DNA of 64,000 nucleotides from Clostridium sp. CF012 (lineage in GTDB: Bacteria > Bacillota > Clostridia > Clostridiales > Clostridiaceae). How positions within the stretch are numbered: position 1 is the first letter of the stretch; every line of letters starts with the position of its first letter. Location: positions 186,001 through 250,000 of the forward strand of contig NZ_JAHLEF010000002.1 of NCBI RefSeq assembly GCF_018861755.1, in the 5' to 3' direction. The position numbers and the translations under genes are program-made. Of this stretch, positions 24,126-34,193 are shown in pieces. Under the pieces are notes generated by a model that ran no database searches, had not been told where the DNA came from, and saw only the letters and a list, made by a program, of their open reading frames with translations.

Positions 24126-25313
24126 CTAAAAATTTGCACTGGATATCTCTGTAAGTGTTTTCAAAATTGTGACCTTTGCTAGTTTATTCTTATGGTTCAT
24201 TTTCTCTTGTATGACCTCATATTCTGCTTCAATATTATTAAGCAGCTCAGAGAACTTTGTTCTCATTTCATCATAATTTAAATGTCTCACGTCTATTATA
24301 TAATCCCCTAGACCATATCTTTCTCCAATAATTCCCCAGTACTTAGAACTATAAGATAGTGCTATAGCTGGTATCTCACATTGAATGGAGGAAACCACGG
24401 GATGCATTCTGCTAGATATAGTAATGAAGGATTGTTGTATATAGTTTCTTACCTCGTAGGGGAACATACTATTACTTTCAACAATAATCCTATCTTCATA
24501 TTTATTTTCAACCAATGCATAAAGTTCATTTGCAATAATACTATCATCTACAGCTTCTGGCCTTGTAACATGAGGTAGTATTACTATTTTTTTTGTTGGA
24601 TATTTTTTCATTATTTCATCTATCATAAATAAATTGAAATCAATCCAGTCCTGCCTGTTGCCTTCCTTTGAAAATCTATAAATTAGCTCACTTGGGCAAT
24701 AGGTTATATATTCTTTGGACCTTACCTTTACTTCTTGTTTTGAAAGGGTAAGCAGAGCTAAATCATCCGTAATATCTATGTTGCGTAGTCCCATTTCCTT
24801 AAGGTAATTATACGTAATTGGATCCCTTGGATATATTTTATCTATTTTACTTAAGAGAAATTTCATTACTGGCTTTCTAAAGGAAACGTACGGTCCCATA
24901 GTTTGTCCCAGCATTACAACCTTTAAGCCTTCTCTTTTTAATATATTAAATTTTATCCCATTAACTATAGGTCTTTTCCAGCCGTAATCCTCTGTGAAAT
25001 CATCTCCACCTAAAATAACTACTAAATCTATATTCATAATAAAATCCGAAATTATATTTTTCATTTTTAAATAGCCGAGAATGTAATCATTTTTTTCTGT
25101 ATCTGCTTTAAAAAGTGAATTTTGCTTTACTGCATAAATTTCATTAATGCCTGTAGCCTCTTTTAATCTTGTTATATTTATTTCATCATCAGTTTCCACG
25201 TAATATTTATTTTCTTTACCCGTTATATCATTAAAGGCGCTTATAAAGTTTTCTCCCATCATCATTGAACCGTAATTAAAGGTGTTGGGACAGTTGTACA
25301 CATATATATTCAT
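24126..25313 (-). CDS. Polysaccharide pyruvyl transferase family protein
   Basis: 395 residues with AGAGG upstream of the ATG. The opening NTFNYGSMMMGENFI, the core VVILGGDDFTEDYGW, the phrase VMLGQTMGPY and the C-terminal SRMHPVVSS fit the pyruvyl transferase (CsaB/WcaK-type) family, which adds a pyruvate ketal from phosphoenolpyruvate to a sugar, making the polymer acidic. Colanic acid carries such a group. It probably acts on the lipid-linked repeat before export by the flippase encoded 20 nt downstream. Confidence 0.87.
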   Translation of the reverse strand: MNIYVYNCPNTFNYGSMMMGENFISAFNDITGKENKYYVETDDEINITRLKEATGINEIYAVKQNSLFKADTEKNDYILGYLKMKNIISDFIMNIDLVVILGGDDFTEDYGWKRPIVNGIKFNILKREGLKVVMLGQTMGPYVSFRKPVMKFLLSKIDKIYPRDPITYNYLKEMGLRNIDITDDLALLTLSKQEVKVRSKEYITYCPSELIYRFSKEGNRQDWIDFNLFMIDEIMKKYPTKKIVILPHVTRPEAVDDSIIANELYALVENKYEDRIIVESNSMFPYEVRNYIQQSFITISSRMHPVVSSIQCEIPAIALSYSSKYWGIIGERYGLGDYIIDVRHLNYDEMRTKFSELLNNIEAEYEVIQEKMNHKNKLAKVTILKTLTEISSANF

Positions 25314-25396
25314 ATTTACCTCTTCTCATTATGTTTATTTGGTTATTTTATTGTGACCTTACTTTCCTGTTTTTAGCTTATCTTCTTTATCATTTT

Positions 25397-26428
25397 TTAC
25401 ACTATTTTATTCTTCAACTTAAATATCCAAATATATAGTGAAGGTGCCATCAAAAACAATTTAACCTTAAAGAATACTTTCTTGTTTCCACTATAATTTT
25501 TCATACTAGAAATTACATTGCTATGAGAGCTTGGATAAGCTTTTTCAATGTCATCATATAAAATTTTAAAACTATCACTATTTAACTTAGAGTTTTTATA
25601 AATATAATCCAAACAACAGTCAAAATTATATATATAATTGTCCACAATATGCCGATTTTTTAACAATGCATAAATTATGTTAAGTTCACTATTTCCTAGA
25701 TCTTCAATGTATTTGTAAGTTCTCTCCAGAGCAGCTATTGCATCAAACCGTTTTATATTATAGCTATTAGATATTGAAGCTGCTCTTTGTACATAACACG
25801 CTAGACTTTTATCTATAAAGCTTACGGTTTTTGCTCTGGATAGGGCTTTAATTGTGAATTCTTGATCTTCCCCATTAGCACAGCCTTGCGTATATTCTAA
25901 TTTGTATCGGATTAACATTTCACTTTTGTAAACTGCACTCCCTGTATAAATCCACATATTTTTATGATTAATCATATTATTTAATGCGCTAGTTCCAGTC
26001 ATCTGGGTCTGCTCTAATTTATAGGTATCAAAGTAATTTGTTATAGCGACTCCCTGCTCGTCAACAATATTACATCCAAAGCAGATAATATCACTTTCAC
26101 TTTTATCTATATTTTCATATATATTTTTTATTAAATCTATATCTACATAATCGTCTCCATCTAAAAACATTATATATTTGCCACTTGCCCCGTGAATTCC
26201 ACTATTTCTAGCTGAACTTACTCCACCATTTGTTTGTTTTATTAGGATACAATTATTTAATTTGCTATCTTTTATTACTTCCTCAATAATTTTCAGGGTA
26301 TTATCCGTGGAGCCATCATCCACTATAACTATTTCAAAGTCCTTTTGGGACTGTACCAAAAGGGAGTTAATTGTTGTTTTTATAAACTTTTCTACATTGT
26401 AGGTGGGGATAATAATACTTAATTTCAT
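25397..26428 (-). CDS. Family 2 glycosyltransferase
   Basis: 343 residues, good ribosome binding site (GGAGGG). A GT-A fold of family 2: MKLSIIIPTYNVEKFIKTTI, VDDGSTDNT, GGVSSARNSGI and the metal-binding FLDGDDYVD. It adds one sugar to the growing lipid-linked unit in the cytoplasm; donor and linkage cannot be told. It begins 4 nt after the stop of the preceding GT2 gene, with which it shares the N-terminal domain design, so the two may be old duplicates. Confidence 0.88.
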   Translation of the reverse strand: MKLSIIIPTYNVEKFIKTTINSLLVQSQKDFEIVIVDDGSTDNTLKIIEEVIKDSKLNNCILIKQTNGGVSSARNSGIHGASGKYIMFLDGDDYVDIDLIKNIYENIDKSESDIICFGCNIVDEQGVAITNYFDTYKLEQTQMTGTSALNNMINHKNMWIYTGSAVYKSEMLIRYKLEYTQGCANGEDQEFTIKALSRAKTVSFIDKSLACYVQRAASISNSYNIKRFDAIAALERTYKYIEDLGNSELNIIYALLKNRHIVDNYIYNFDCCLDYIYKNSKLNSDSFKILYDDIEKAYPSSHSNVISSMKNYSGNKKVFFKVKLFLMAPSLYIWIFKLKNKIV

Positions 26429-26432
26429 TTTC

Positions 26433-27527
26433 TTATCCCTCCAGGCATAGTTTGTTTTTCACTTTCAGGAGTGTTTCCCTGATTGATACAGCAAAATATA
26501 ATAATCCTGTTTTAAGCAGTAAATACTTTAGCTTATCTGCGGTACTCAAATATTTACTATGCATTATTGACTTAGAATTTATTTCAGCTATTTTAATAGA
26601 AACTAATTCTCTAAAACCTTCAAGTTCTTTGTAACTGTTGTAGTCCTTATAATTATCATGTTCTTTATAATTATTTACTTTTTCTAACTTCTTTGCCTGT
26701 CCGTATCTTTTATAAAATAATACATTAGCTAAAAATAGATATTTTAGGCTAAAGCTTTGAAAAACTTCTTCATATTTATAATACAGTTCGCTTTCATTTA
26801 AACTGGATTTTATGTTGTTAACCGTAGATATTATATCTCTACCAGCCTTAAAGGATGGTACCTTCGTAATTGCTCCCTCTCGTTGAACATATGAATAAAG
26901 TGGTTCATCTATAAACCCCACACGGTCCGCTTTAAAGAATAATTCAAAGGTTGTCCCAATATCCTCGTAAAGCATGCCTTCTGGGTAAGTAATATTACCT
27001 TGCACAAATAAGCTTTTACTATATAGCTTGTTCCATGCATATGCTGGAATATTATTTGTTAAGTATGCGCGAATAACTTCATCTTTATTATAGATGCGAT
27101 CATAATCCACAATATTCTTCTCCTGGCCAAGGATGGTGCCTTCAGAATCTACCTTTGTTAAATTACAGCATACAATGTCTAGTTGTCTATCTCTAGCACT
27201 AGCATACATTTCTTCAATCATCGCTTTATCTATATAATCATCGCTATCTATAAAAGCGATGTATTTCCCTCTGGCAATTTCAAGTCCGCTGTTTCTTGCT
27301 GAGCTAAGTCCTCCATTTTCCTTGTTTATAATGCGAAGGTTATTGTACTTACTTGCAAAACTATTTACTATTTTCATGCTATTATCCGTTGATCCATCAT
27401 TAACAACTATAATTTCAATATCGGTCAGCGTCTGACTAAGCGCGCTACATAAACATTTTTCAATATAAGCTTCTACATTATAAACAGGCATAATTAAACT
27501 AACTACAATCTCTGGCATTTTTTCCAT
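26433..27527 (-). CDS. Family 2 glycosyltransferase
   Basis: 364 residues from the ATG at 27527, which has GGAGG 6 nt before it; an ATG at 27539 is also possible but its AGGAG is only 2-3 nt away. Family 2 motifs: VVSLIMPVYNVEAYIEKCL, VNDGSTDNS, GGLSSARNSGLE and FIDSDDYID. A short run rich in Tyr, Lys and Asn near residue 290 (NNYKEHDNYKDYNSYKELE) is an internal low-complexity repeat. It works in repeat-unit assembly. Confidence 0.87.
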   Translation of the reverse strand: MEKMPEIVVSLIMPVYNVEAYIEKCLCSALSQTLTDIEIIVVNDGSTDNSMKIVNSFASKYNNLRIINKENGGLSSARNSGLEIARGKYIAFIDSDDYIDKAMIEEMYASARDRQLDIVCCNLTKVDSEGTILGQEKNIVDYDRIYNKDEVIRAYLTNNIPAYAWNKLYSKSLFVQGNITYPEGMLYEDIGTTFELFFKADRVGFIDEPLYSYVQREGAITKVPSFKAGRDIISTVNNIKSSLNESELYYKYEEVFQSFSLKYLFLANVLFYKRYGQAKKLEKVNNYKEHDNYKDYNSYKELEGFRELVSIKIAEINSKSIMHSKYLSTADKLKYLLLKTGLLYFAVSIRETLLKVKNKLCLEG

Positions 27528-27596
27528 TTGAACCTCCATTACTCCTAAAGCACAATGTCTTTAGAATCTTCTATTTTTATAGTGATGAGATAATTC

Positions 27597-28856
27597 TCAT
27601 TCTATTACCTTATTTTCCACTTCTCGCCTTTTGTGAGCCTTATAATCAATAATAAACAAATAAAGTGGGAAGGTATAAAATGCAAAGCTATCAAATTGTA
27701 CATATAAATATAAAATAATTATCAAATCAAATATATTTTCTCTATTTCTAATTACTTTTGATAATATAAGAAGCATTATAGCTATAAACCATAAGAACCC
27801 TAGCTCACTTATTAGTCTTATAGGCATACAAAATAATTGATTTTCCTTTGAATTAGCAAGCACCGCAACTTCACTCGTATAAGGATTTGAATATTCCGCT
27901 AAGGCATCGTAAAATCCATATTGAAGAAAATAATACGAATTCCCAAGTCCTGCACCAAATAGTGCTCTCATGGGTTCCTTTTGATAGCCCCGTATAGAAC
28001 TATTTATCCTAAAAAACCTTGCTGCTAGCGAGGGATCACTATATATCATATCAGTGTAGGTGTCTCCATTTAACATCTTAGTAACCCTTGTATTTCCTTG
28101 TATCTGAAGCGATAATACACTAGACATTAAAATAATCAGTACAAAAACCACAATTTTCTTAGAAACCACTATTTTTTTCTGAGCAAAGAGCTTTGCAACT
28201 ATAAGTGCCATAACAACTACGAAATCCACTAAAAATCTAGCACTATCTCCGGATATTAAGGTTAGGGCACAAAACAAACTCATTAATATAACTAATTTCT
28301 TTTTTAGCAATTTATCCTTAGTTGCTAAATAAGTTAAGTAAAGAACACCTGCTATATGTAGTGAAATAAAAGATGGTTCTGTAAAAGAAAATGCTAGTCT
28401 ATCGTAATATCTTTTTTCTATTAGATTAAATATGGAGAGTACAAAGCCTATTCCAAACTTTAATGCTATAAACTTAACTACTCCATAAACAAAAGCAATT
28501 GAATATGCAAAGGTTAAGATCTTCACGTCTTTTTTCATATCAATTTTATAAATTATATATCTAATATATAGGGATAAATAAAACAACATCCCAAAGGATA
28601 ATGTAATTACCCCGTCAATAGTATTTGCTATGTCAGGTTTGTAAAATAAGTATAATGAAAAGGTATAAATCGCAATTATCACCATTAAAAAAACATATTT
28701 TGAATTTAATCTAATACTCTGTCCTAATTGCTTGATGTTGGTAAGGGCATAAAAGGCAAATATTATTGGTGAAATTGTTGCCCAGCCCTTAGAGGGTGCA
28801 AAAAATAAATTGTCAAAGGGAATAAAAAATACCGCTAATTTAAATAAAAACTCCAT
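27597..28856 (-). CDS. O-antigen-polymerase-like membrane protein (Wzy candidate)
   Basis: 419 residues with about eleven membrane segments and a longer outside loop near residues 250-330 (IQGNTRVTKMLNGDTYTD; SIRGYQKEPMRALFGAGLG). This layout and the loop motif fit the Wzy/O-antigen-ligase superfamily. It is the only candidate polymerase in the operon and would join repeat units on the outer face of the membrane. Wzy proteins are poorly conserved in sequence, so the call rests on topology and place. Confidence 0.75.
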   Translation of the reverse strand: MEFLFKLAVFFIPFDNLFFAPSKGWATISPIIFAFYALTNIKQLGQSIRLNSKYVFLMVIIAIYTFSLYLFYKPDIANTIDGVITLSFGMLFYLSLYIRYIIYKIDMKKDVKILTFAYSIAFVYGVVKFIALKFGIGFVLSIFNLIEKRYYDRLAFSFTEPSFISLHIAGVLYLTYLATKDKLLKKKLVILMSLFCALTLISGDSARFLVDFVVVMALIVAKLFAQKKIVVSKKIVVFVLIILMSSVLSLQIQGNTRVTKMLNGDTYTDMIYSDPSLAARFFRINSSIRGYQKEPMRALFGAGLGNSYYFLQYGFYDALAEYSNPYTSEVAVLANSKENQLFCMPIRLISELGFLWFIAIMLLILSKVIRNRENIFDLIIILYLYVQFDSFAFYTFPLYLFIIDYKAHKRREVENKVIE

Positions 28857-28947
28857 TAATATCTCTCCTTCTTATAACACTGCTGTTATAATAAACTAAA
28901 AATCACTTTTCCGTCATATTCTAAAAGAGTTATAATAGATACTCAAA

Positions 28948-30039
28948 TTAACTTTCACAATCTAGCACTTCATTAAATACCTTGTCCATCCTGTTTATAT
29001 ATTTTGCTTGGGTAAACATATTTAACACTTTTTCTCTATTATTTAAAATCACTGTTTTCTGCATATCTCGATCTCCCTCAATAGACAACAATAATTTATA
29101 TATTTTCTCGTGATCATCATACCTCACAAAATATCCATTTTTACTATGCTCTATTAAATCTGGTATACCAGCATAATTTGTTGTTACAATAGACATTCCA
29201 TTTGCCATACCCTCTATAATTGATATAGGCTGACCTTCTTTAGGATATCTTGTTAAGAGCATAAATACATCGCCCTCTTGTAGCATTTCTAATTTTTCAT
29301 TTCCTTGAACTATACCTCTATAATCAATAATATCTCTGAGTTTATTTTCATCTATAAATTCATTAAACTCACTTTCATCTTCACTATTATAAAATTTACC
29401 TGCAAAGATAAAATTAAACTTTTTCACTGAATTATCACTACATAGCTTTGCCACTTTGAGTACGTCTTTATACCCTTTACTTTCAATAAAATTACTTAAA
29501 TACACTATATTAAATTTGGCCTTAGTATCTAAATCACTCATTTTTAAATTAAATTTTTCTTCATTAATTAAATATTGTTCATCTACACAATTTTCTACAA
29601 CATGTATTTTACTTGGTTCCACAATGCCTTTAAATATATGTTTAAGCGAATTCCCCAGTACTATAGCTCCACTGAGCTTTCCGAAAAGTTTCAAATTGAT
29701 CTTCTTTATGTGGTTTTTGCAATCGCTCTCTAGCATAGTTCGGAAGTATCCACCATGTAAATGTACTAAGATTTTTTTCTTCTTCATAAGTAAAAGCTTA
29801 ATTATTATTAAGTCTCTTAAATTTCCACCTGTAGTTTGTGCTATTGTTAAATAATACAAATCAGCATCATTCTTAATAATTTTATATATATTAGAGATTA
29901 TTCTCTTATTATTTGTAATATCCACGTTACTAAACTCATATTTTTCCTTAAGCTCTGAATTGTATAATGTATCCACCGCCTTAGATAATCCATGTATTGG
30001 AGGTGGAAACTGAGCTATAAAACATATTTTCTTTTTCAT
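28948..30039 (-). CDS. Family 4 glycosyltransferase
   Basis: 363 residues of GT-B type. The N-terminal KICFIAQFPPPIHGLSKAVD and the C-terminal donor-binding region (IVYLSNFIESKGYKDVLK; EGMANGMSIVTTNYAGIPDLI) with the E-x7-E pattern fit the GT4 family, which retains the anomeric configuration. The sugar it transfers is unknown. A 91-nt gap separates it from the polymerase gene and a 117-nt gap from the next GT gene. Confidence 0.87.
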   Translation of the reverse strand: MKKKICFIAQFPPPIHGLSKAVDTLYNSELKEKYEFSNVDITNNKRIISNIYKIIKNDADLYYLTIAQTTGGNLRDLIIIKLLLMKKKKILVHLHGGYFRTMLESDCKNHIKKINLKLFGKLSGAIVLGNSLKHIFKGIVEPSKIHVVENCVDEQYLINEEKFNLKMSDLDTKAKFNIVYLSNFIESKGYKDVLKVAKLCSDNSVKKFNFIFAGKFYNSEDESEFNEFIDENKLRDIIDYRGIVQGNEKLEMLQEGDVFMLLTRYPKEGQPISIIEGMANGMSIVTTNYAGIPDLIEHSKNGYFVRYDDHEKIYKLLLSIEGDRDMQKTVILNNREKVLNMFTQAKYINRMDKVFNEVLDCES

Positions 30040-30156
30040 AAGATCACCTACTATCTATATTATTTAAAACCTAATATCTACTATTTAGCACCTATTATCT
30101 ATTACTACGCATTTCTGCAAATCTATCTATAAATCATCACCTGTGGTGCTGCAATA

Positions 30157-31392
30157 TTAACTATTAAGCATTTGGGCGTATTTATCTATTGAACTATTCT
30201 TTTTAAGTTTATCTTCTATGGTTTTTCTGCCTCTTGCTCCCAGTTTTTTAAAGGAAGCTTTGTCTTCGAGAATTTCACTTATAGCAGATTTGATATTCGA
30301 ATAATCACCTGGGCATACACACATGCCGCACTCACAATTTTCAATTAGAAGCCTTGCTTCAGAATCTTCCTCGAGTATTCCTAAAACTGCTTTTCCTGAT
30401 GCCATTACCCCATAAATCTTACTAGGTACGGAAATACCCTTTATGCCCTTAGCATTAGTAACTAGATGTGCATCTGCAGCATTCAAGGAATAAATTAAAT
30501 CCTCTTTATCCTGATAAGGTATGAATTTAACATTGCTCATATCATGCTTGACCACATAATCAACTAGTGTCTGCTTCATAGTGCCATCCCCTACAAAGGC
30601 GAAAACCACATCCGTGCTATGCTTAAACTCACCAATAACTTTAATAATATTTTCTAAATCATAATAAAGACCAATATTTCCTGAACACATGAATACAAAC
30701 TTATTCTTTAATCCGTATTTCTCTTTAAAAGAAACTACCTTTGGATCCAGAGGTGATAGTGGATATATCTGCTCTTCATCTATCCAGTTATTTATAACAA
30801 CATTATTTGGAGTCTCCTGGCCCTCAAATCTCGCCCTTAGTGTTTGCTGCATATCTCTTCCTACTACCACAACAGTGTCAGCTCTTTTGCAACTGAATTT
30901 ATCTAAGGCCCTTGCAAAGTTCAATATAAATTTATTTTTAGAATAGCCTACAGCTTCCGTTTGTTCTGGATTAAAGTCTTGAATATTATATATATATTTA
31001 GCTCTTTTTAGCGTCTTACCTATTACTCCTAGTAATCCACCTAAAATTGGTGGTTGAGATATACTAAAAACCACATCTTGTTTTCCTGCACTAAAAGTAG
31101 CAATTATTGCATTAAAAAAGTATGCTAAAATGTTTTTCACGCGGCTGATTTTATTTTTCTTTTGAAACTCAGGCACTCTAACACGTATAAGCTGCATACC
31201 GTTATACTCCTCTTTATGTATTCTTTTACCTTTATATTTATCTGCCACCTTGCCATCATAACTAGGCACAACACATATTACGGTTATTTCAAACTCTTCC
31301 CGAAGGCCCTCGCATAACTCTGTTAATATTTGCCCAGTAGAGGCTACATCCGGATAAAAATAGTGTGCATACACTAATAGTTTTCTCTTCAT
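30157..31392 (-). CDS. Family 4 glycosyltransferase (WcaI/WbuB-like)
   Basis: 411 residues, GT-B type. The opening LLVYAHYFYPDVASTGQIL, with IQDFNPEQTEAVGY in the middle and VPSKIYGVMASGKAVLGI with EEDSEARLLIE near the C-terminus, is close in layout to the WcaI/WbuB group that adds L-fucose or N-acetyl-fucosamine. Since the operon makes GDP-fucose, this is the best candidate for a fucosyltransferase, though that is inference. It is preceded on its strand by a tandem-repeat spacer. Confidence 0.85.
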   Translation of the reverse strand: MKRKLLVYAHYFYPDVASTGQILTELCEGLREEFEITVICVVPSYDGKVADKYKGKRIHKEEYNGMQLIRVRVPEFQKKNKISRVKNILAYFFNAIIATFSAGKQDVVFSISQPPILGGLLGVIGKTLKRAKYIYNIQDFNPEQTEAVGYSKNKFILNFARALDKFSCKRADTVVVVGRDMQQTLRARFEGQETPNNVVINNWIDEEQIYPLSPLDPKVVSFKEKYGLKNKFVFMCSGNIGLYYDLENIIKVIGEFKHSTDVVFAFVGDGTMKQTLVDYVVKHDMSNVKFIPYQDKEDLIYSLNAADAHLVTNAKGIKGISVPSKIYGVMASGKAVLGILEEDSEARLLIENCECGMCVCPGDYSNIKSAISEILEDKASFKKLGARGRKTIEDKLKKNSSIDKYAQMLNS

Positions 31393-31410
31393 AATCTGCT
31401 CCTTTTGATT

Positions 31411-31489
31411 GTCTAGTTGTAATGTTATTGTTTAATCGTCGATTGTAATGTTATTGTTTAATTGTTGATCGTAATATTATTGTTTAATT
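31411..31489. repeat. Three tandem 26-27-nt repeats in an operon spacer
   Basis: Units at 31411-31437, 31438-31463 and 31464-31489 share GTAATGTTATTGTTTAAT with one or two changes. They lie between the acetyltransferase and glycosyltransferase genes. Copy number may vary between strains. Confidence 0.8.
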
Positions 31490-31510
31490 GTCACTTGCAA
31501 AAAAAAAATT

Positions 31511-32095
31511 TTAAAACCTGTTTAATTCATAATTACTGTCTAGTCTTTTGATTATTCTAGCAGGGTTGCCGGCTATAATAACATTTTCTGGGAATTTACC
31601 ACTTACCACACTGCCAGCTCCAACTACAGAATTATCTCCTATTTCTGATCCTTTTAAAATAAGTGAATTACAGCCTATAAAAACATTTTCTCCAATGACA
31701 ATAGCTTTTTTAGCTACCATACTCATATTATTCATTTTTCTCGCTTCTGCTTCAATAGGGTGAAAATCGTGGTCCAATATTTTAACATTTCCACCTATAT
31801 TAGTATAATCTCCAATTTGGATAGATTGTTTAGAATAAATTGTAGCCCCGGAAATCCCCACATTATTACCAATGTGAATTTTTCCTCCTTCTCTAGCTAC
31901 AATTATTGTTCTTTGATATAATCCAACTAAATTAGATAGGAAATCACTTTTTATAGTACAGTTATTACCTAGGCTTAGCTCTGCCTTTTTCTGCTTAAAA
32001 ATAACAGGCAATCCAATTAAATTTAAATGCTCTCCATATTCAACCTTATTAAATTTCATAAACACTTTAAAGTAATTACTTTTAAATTTAAGCAT
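31511..32095 (-). CDS. Hexapeptide-repeat acetyltransferase (WcaF/LacA-like)
   Basis: 194 residues. A left-handed beta-helix is shown by hexapeptide repeats ([LIV]Gxxxx), for example IHIGNNVGISGATIYSKQSIQIGDYTNIGG and VFIGCNSLILKGSEIGDNSVVGAGSVV, with His in LDHDFHPI as the likely catalytic base. Such enzymes use acetyl-CoA to O-acetylate sugars. In colanic acid clusters a WcaF protein of like size does this. It begins 8 nt after the fcl stop codon. Confidence 0.87.
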   Translation of the reverse strand: MLKFKSNYFKVFMKFNKVEYGEHLNLIGLPVIFKQKKAELSLGNNCTIKSDFLSNLVGLYQRTIIVAREGGKIHIGNNVGISGATIYSKQSIQIGDYTNIGGNVKILDHDFHPIEAEARKMNNMSMVAKKAIVIGENVFIGCNSLILKGSEIGDNSVVGAGSVVSGKFPENVIIAGNPARIIKRLDSNYELNRF

Positions 32096-32103
32096 TTTAT
32101 CTC

Positions 32104-33036
32104 CTAACCCTTATAGTTTTCTTTGAACCATTGGTATGCCATCTTAACTCCATCCTCTAGTTCCACCTTGTACTTCCATCCTGTCTCTTCAAGCTTGCTT
32201 ACATCTAGAAGCTTTCTCATAGTGCCATCAGGCTTATCACTATTAAATTTTAATTCACCCTTAAAGTCAACAACCCGCTGTATCATCTCTGCTAATTGCC
32301 CTATAGTGAGCTCCTTGCCAGTTCCCACATTCACATGCTCTTCACCATCGTAGTTTTCTAGAAGGAAAACACAAGCATCTGCCATATCATCTACATATAA
32401 AAACTCTCTTAGTGGCTTCCCAGTTCCCCAAACTTCAACTACCTTATCATTATTAACCTTAGCCTCATGAAATTTTCTAATAAGTGCAGGCATAACGTGG
32501 GAATTATTCAAATCGTAATTGTCATTGGGACCATAAAGATTAGTTGGCATACAGCTTATAAAATTATCACCATATTGTCTTTTGAAAAACTGACACATCT
32601 TAAGCCCAGCAATTTTAGCTAATGCATAGCCTTCATTTGTTGGTTCAAGATATCCTGATAATAAATATTCTTCTTTAATTGGTTGAGGGCACATTTTAGG
32701 ATATATACATGAGCTTCCTAAAAACAAAAGCTTTGTAACCTTAAAATCATGTGCAGCTTTAATAACATTATTTTGTATTTCCAAATTTTCATATATAAAA
32801 TCAGCTGGGTAGGTTTTATTAGCACCAATTCCGCCAACTTTCGCCGCTGCCAGGACTACATAATCAGGTTTTTCTGTTTCAAAAAAAAGTCGAACAGCTT
32901 GCTTATCCATTAAATCTAACTCGCTATGAGTTTTTTCTATTATGTTTGTATATCCCTTTTGTTTAAGGTTTCTAACTATAGCGGACCCTACAAGTCCGCG
33001 ATTTCCAGCTATATAAATTTTACTATTTTTATTCAT
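32104..33036 (-). CDS. fcl: GDP-L-fucose synthase
   Basis: 310 residues, normal for the family. Rossmann motif [10 protein letters not shown]; catalytic Ser in [11 protein letters not shown] with Tyr-x3-Lys in [10 protein letters not shown]; the phrase [11 protein letters not shown] and [10 protein letters not shown] are typical of GDP-fucose synthases (WcaG). It epimerises and reduces GDP-4-keto-6-deoxymannose to GDP-L-fucose with NADPH. It follows gmd by 12 nt, the standard pair. Confidence 0.96.
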   Translation of the reverse strand: MNKNSKIYIAGNRGLVGSAIVRNLKQKGYTNIIEKTHSELDLMDKQAVRLFFETEKPDYVVLAAAKVGGIGANKTYPADFIYENLEIQNNVIKAAHDFKVTKLLFLGSSCIYPKMCPQPIKEEYLLSGYLEPTNEGYALAKIAGLKMCQFFKRQYGDNFISCMPTNLYGPNDNYDLNNSHVMPALIRKFHEAKVNNDKVVEVWGTGKPLREFLYVDDMADACVFLLENYDGEEHVNVGTGKELTIGQLAEMIQRVVDFKGELKFNSDKPDGTMRKLLDVSKLEETGWKYKVELEDGVKMAYQWFKENYKG

Positions 33037-33048
33037 AACAACACTTCC

Positions 33049-34173
33049 TTACATATTTACCGCAGCTTTTGCTCTAGCTACATAATCCTCTTCATCTATA
33101 AATTCATCATCTATTCCAGCTATAAATTCCTCTGAACTAATTCCAGCTATTGCTCTCATATCAGCATCTACCATCATCTTAACTAGTCCTTTAAAACTAA
33201 CTTTTCTTTCCCAATTAAGTTCTGTTTCAGCCTTTGTGGAATCTCCCCAAAGCAGTTCAACCTCTGTAGGTCTAAAGTATCTAGGATTTATATCAACTAA
33301 AAGCTTTCCAGTTTCTTTATCATATCCTTTTTCATCTACTGCTGTGCCCTTCCACATTACCTCTATATCAACTTCCTTAAAAGCCAGTTCTACAAATTCC
33401 CTAACAGTATGAGTTTCATTAGTAGCTATAACAACATCCTGTGGCTTATCTTGTTGAAGCAACAACCACATAGCCTCTACATAGTCTCCTGCAAAGCCCC
33501 AATCTCTTTTTGCATCCATATTACCAAGAGATAGTTTTTCTTGTTTACCTGCTATAATACTAGCCACTGCTCTTGTTATCTTTCTAGTAACAAAGGTTTC
33601 TCCACGTCTAGGGGATTCGTGATTAAATAATATACCATTACAAGCAAACAAATCATAAGCTTCTCTATAGTTTACAGTCATCCAATAAGAGTATAATTTA
33701 GCTACTCCATAAGGACTCTTTGGGTAAAAAGGTGTTTTTTCACTTTGTGGTGCAGTACCTGGCAGCCCACCGAATAGTTCTGATGTGGAAGCTTGATAAA
33801 ATTTGCATTTGAGTCCGCTCTCTTTTATAGCATCCAGTAGCCTAAGTGTACCTATTCCATCTGTTTCTGCAGTATATTCTGGCACTTCAAAAGATACCTG
33901 AACATGACTTTGAGCACCTAAATTGTATATCTCATCTGGTCTAACTTTTTCTATTATTCTATTCAGATTACTTGAATCCGTTAAATCTCCGTGATGAAGA
34001 AATAGTGTTTTATTTCCTATCTTTGGATCTTCAAATAAATGATCTATTCTCTTTGTATTAAAAGAACTAGCACGTCTAATTATTCCGTGTACTTCATAAC
34101 CTTTTCCTAATAATAATTCTGTTAAATAAGATCCATCTTGTCCTGTTATTCCTGTTATCAATGCTTTTTTCAT
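33049..34173 (-). CDS. gmd: GDP-mannose 4,6-dehydratase
   Basis: 374 residues. [15 protein letters not shown] at the N-terminus, the catalytic [10 protein letters not shown], and Tyr-x3-Lys in [13 protein letters not shown], followed by [19 protein letters not shown], are diagnostic. It converts GDP-D-mannose to GDP-4-keto-6-deoxy-D-mannose, the substrate of fcl. It stands between manC and fcl in the pathway order. Confidence 0.97.
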   Translation of the reverse strand: MKKALITGITGQDGSYLTELLLGKGYEVHGIIRRASSFNTKRIDHLFEDPKIGNKTLFLHHGDLTDSSNLNRIIEKVRPDEIYNLGAQSHVQVSFEVPEYTAETDGIGTLRLLDAIKESGLKCKFYQASTSELFGGLPGTAPQSEKTPFYPKSPYGVAKLYSYWMTVNYREAYDLFACNGILFNHESPRRGETFVTRKITRAVASIIAGKQEKLSLGNMDAKRDWGFAGDYVEAMWLLLQQDKPQDVVIATNETHTVREFVELAFKEVDIEVMWKGTAVDEKGYDKETGKLLVDINPRYFRPTEVELLWGDSTKAETELNWERKVSFKGLVKMMVDADMRAIAGISSEEFIAGIDDEFIDEEDYVARAKAAVNM

Positions 34174-34193
34174 ATATATTACTCCCTTTCAAT

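Noticed and set aside
29456-29854. 132-codon plus-strand open frame inside a glycosyltransferase gene
   Set aside because: Antisense shadow; no ribosome binding site.
31411-31489. Tandem repeats as a possible CRISPR array
   Set aside because: Units are joined head to tail with no unique spacers and no cas genes are in the window.
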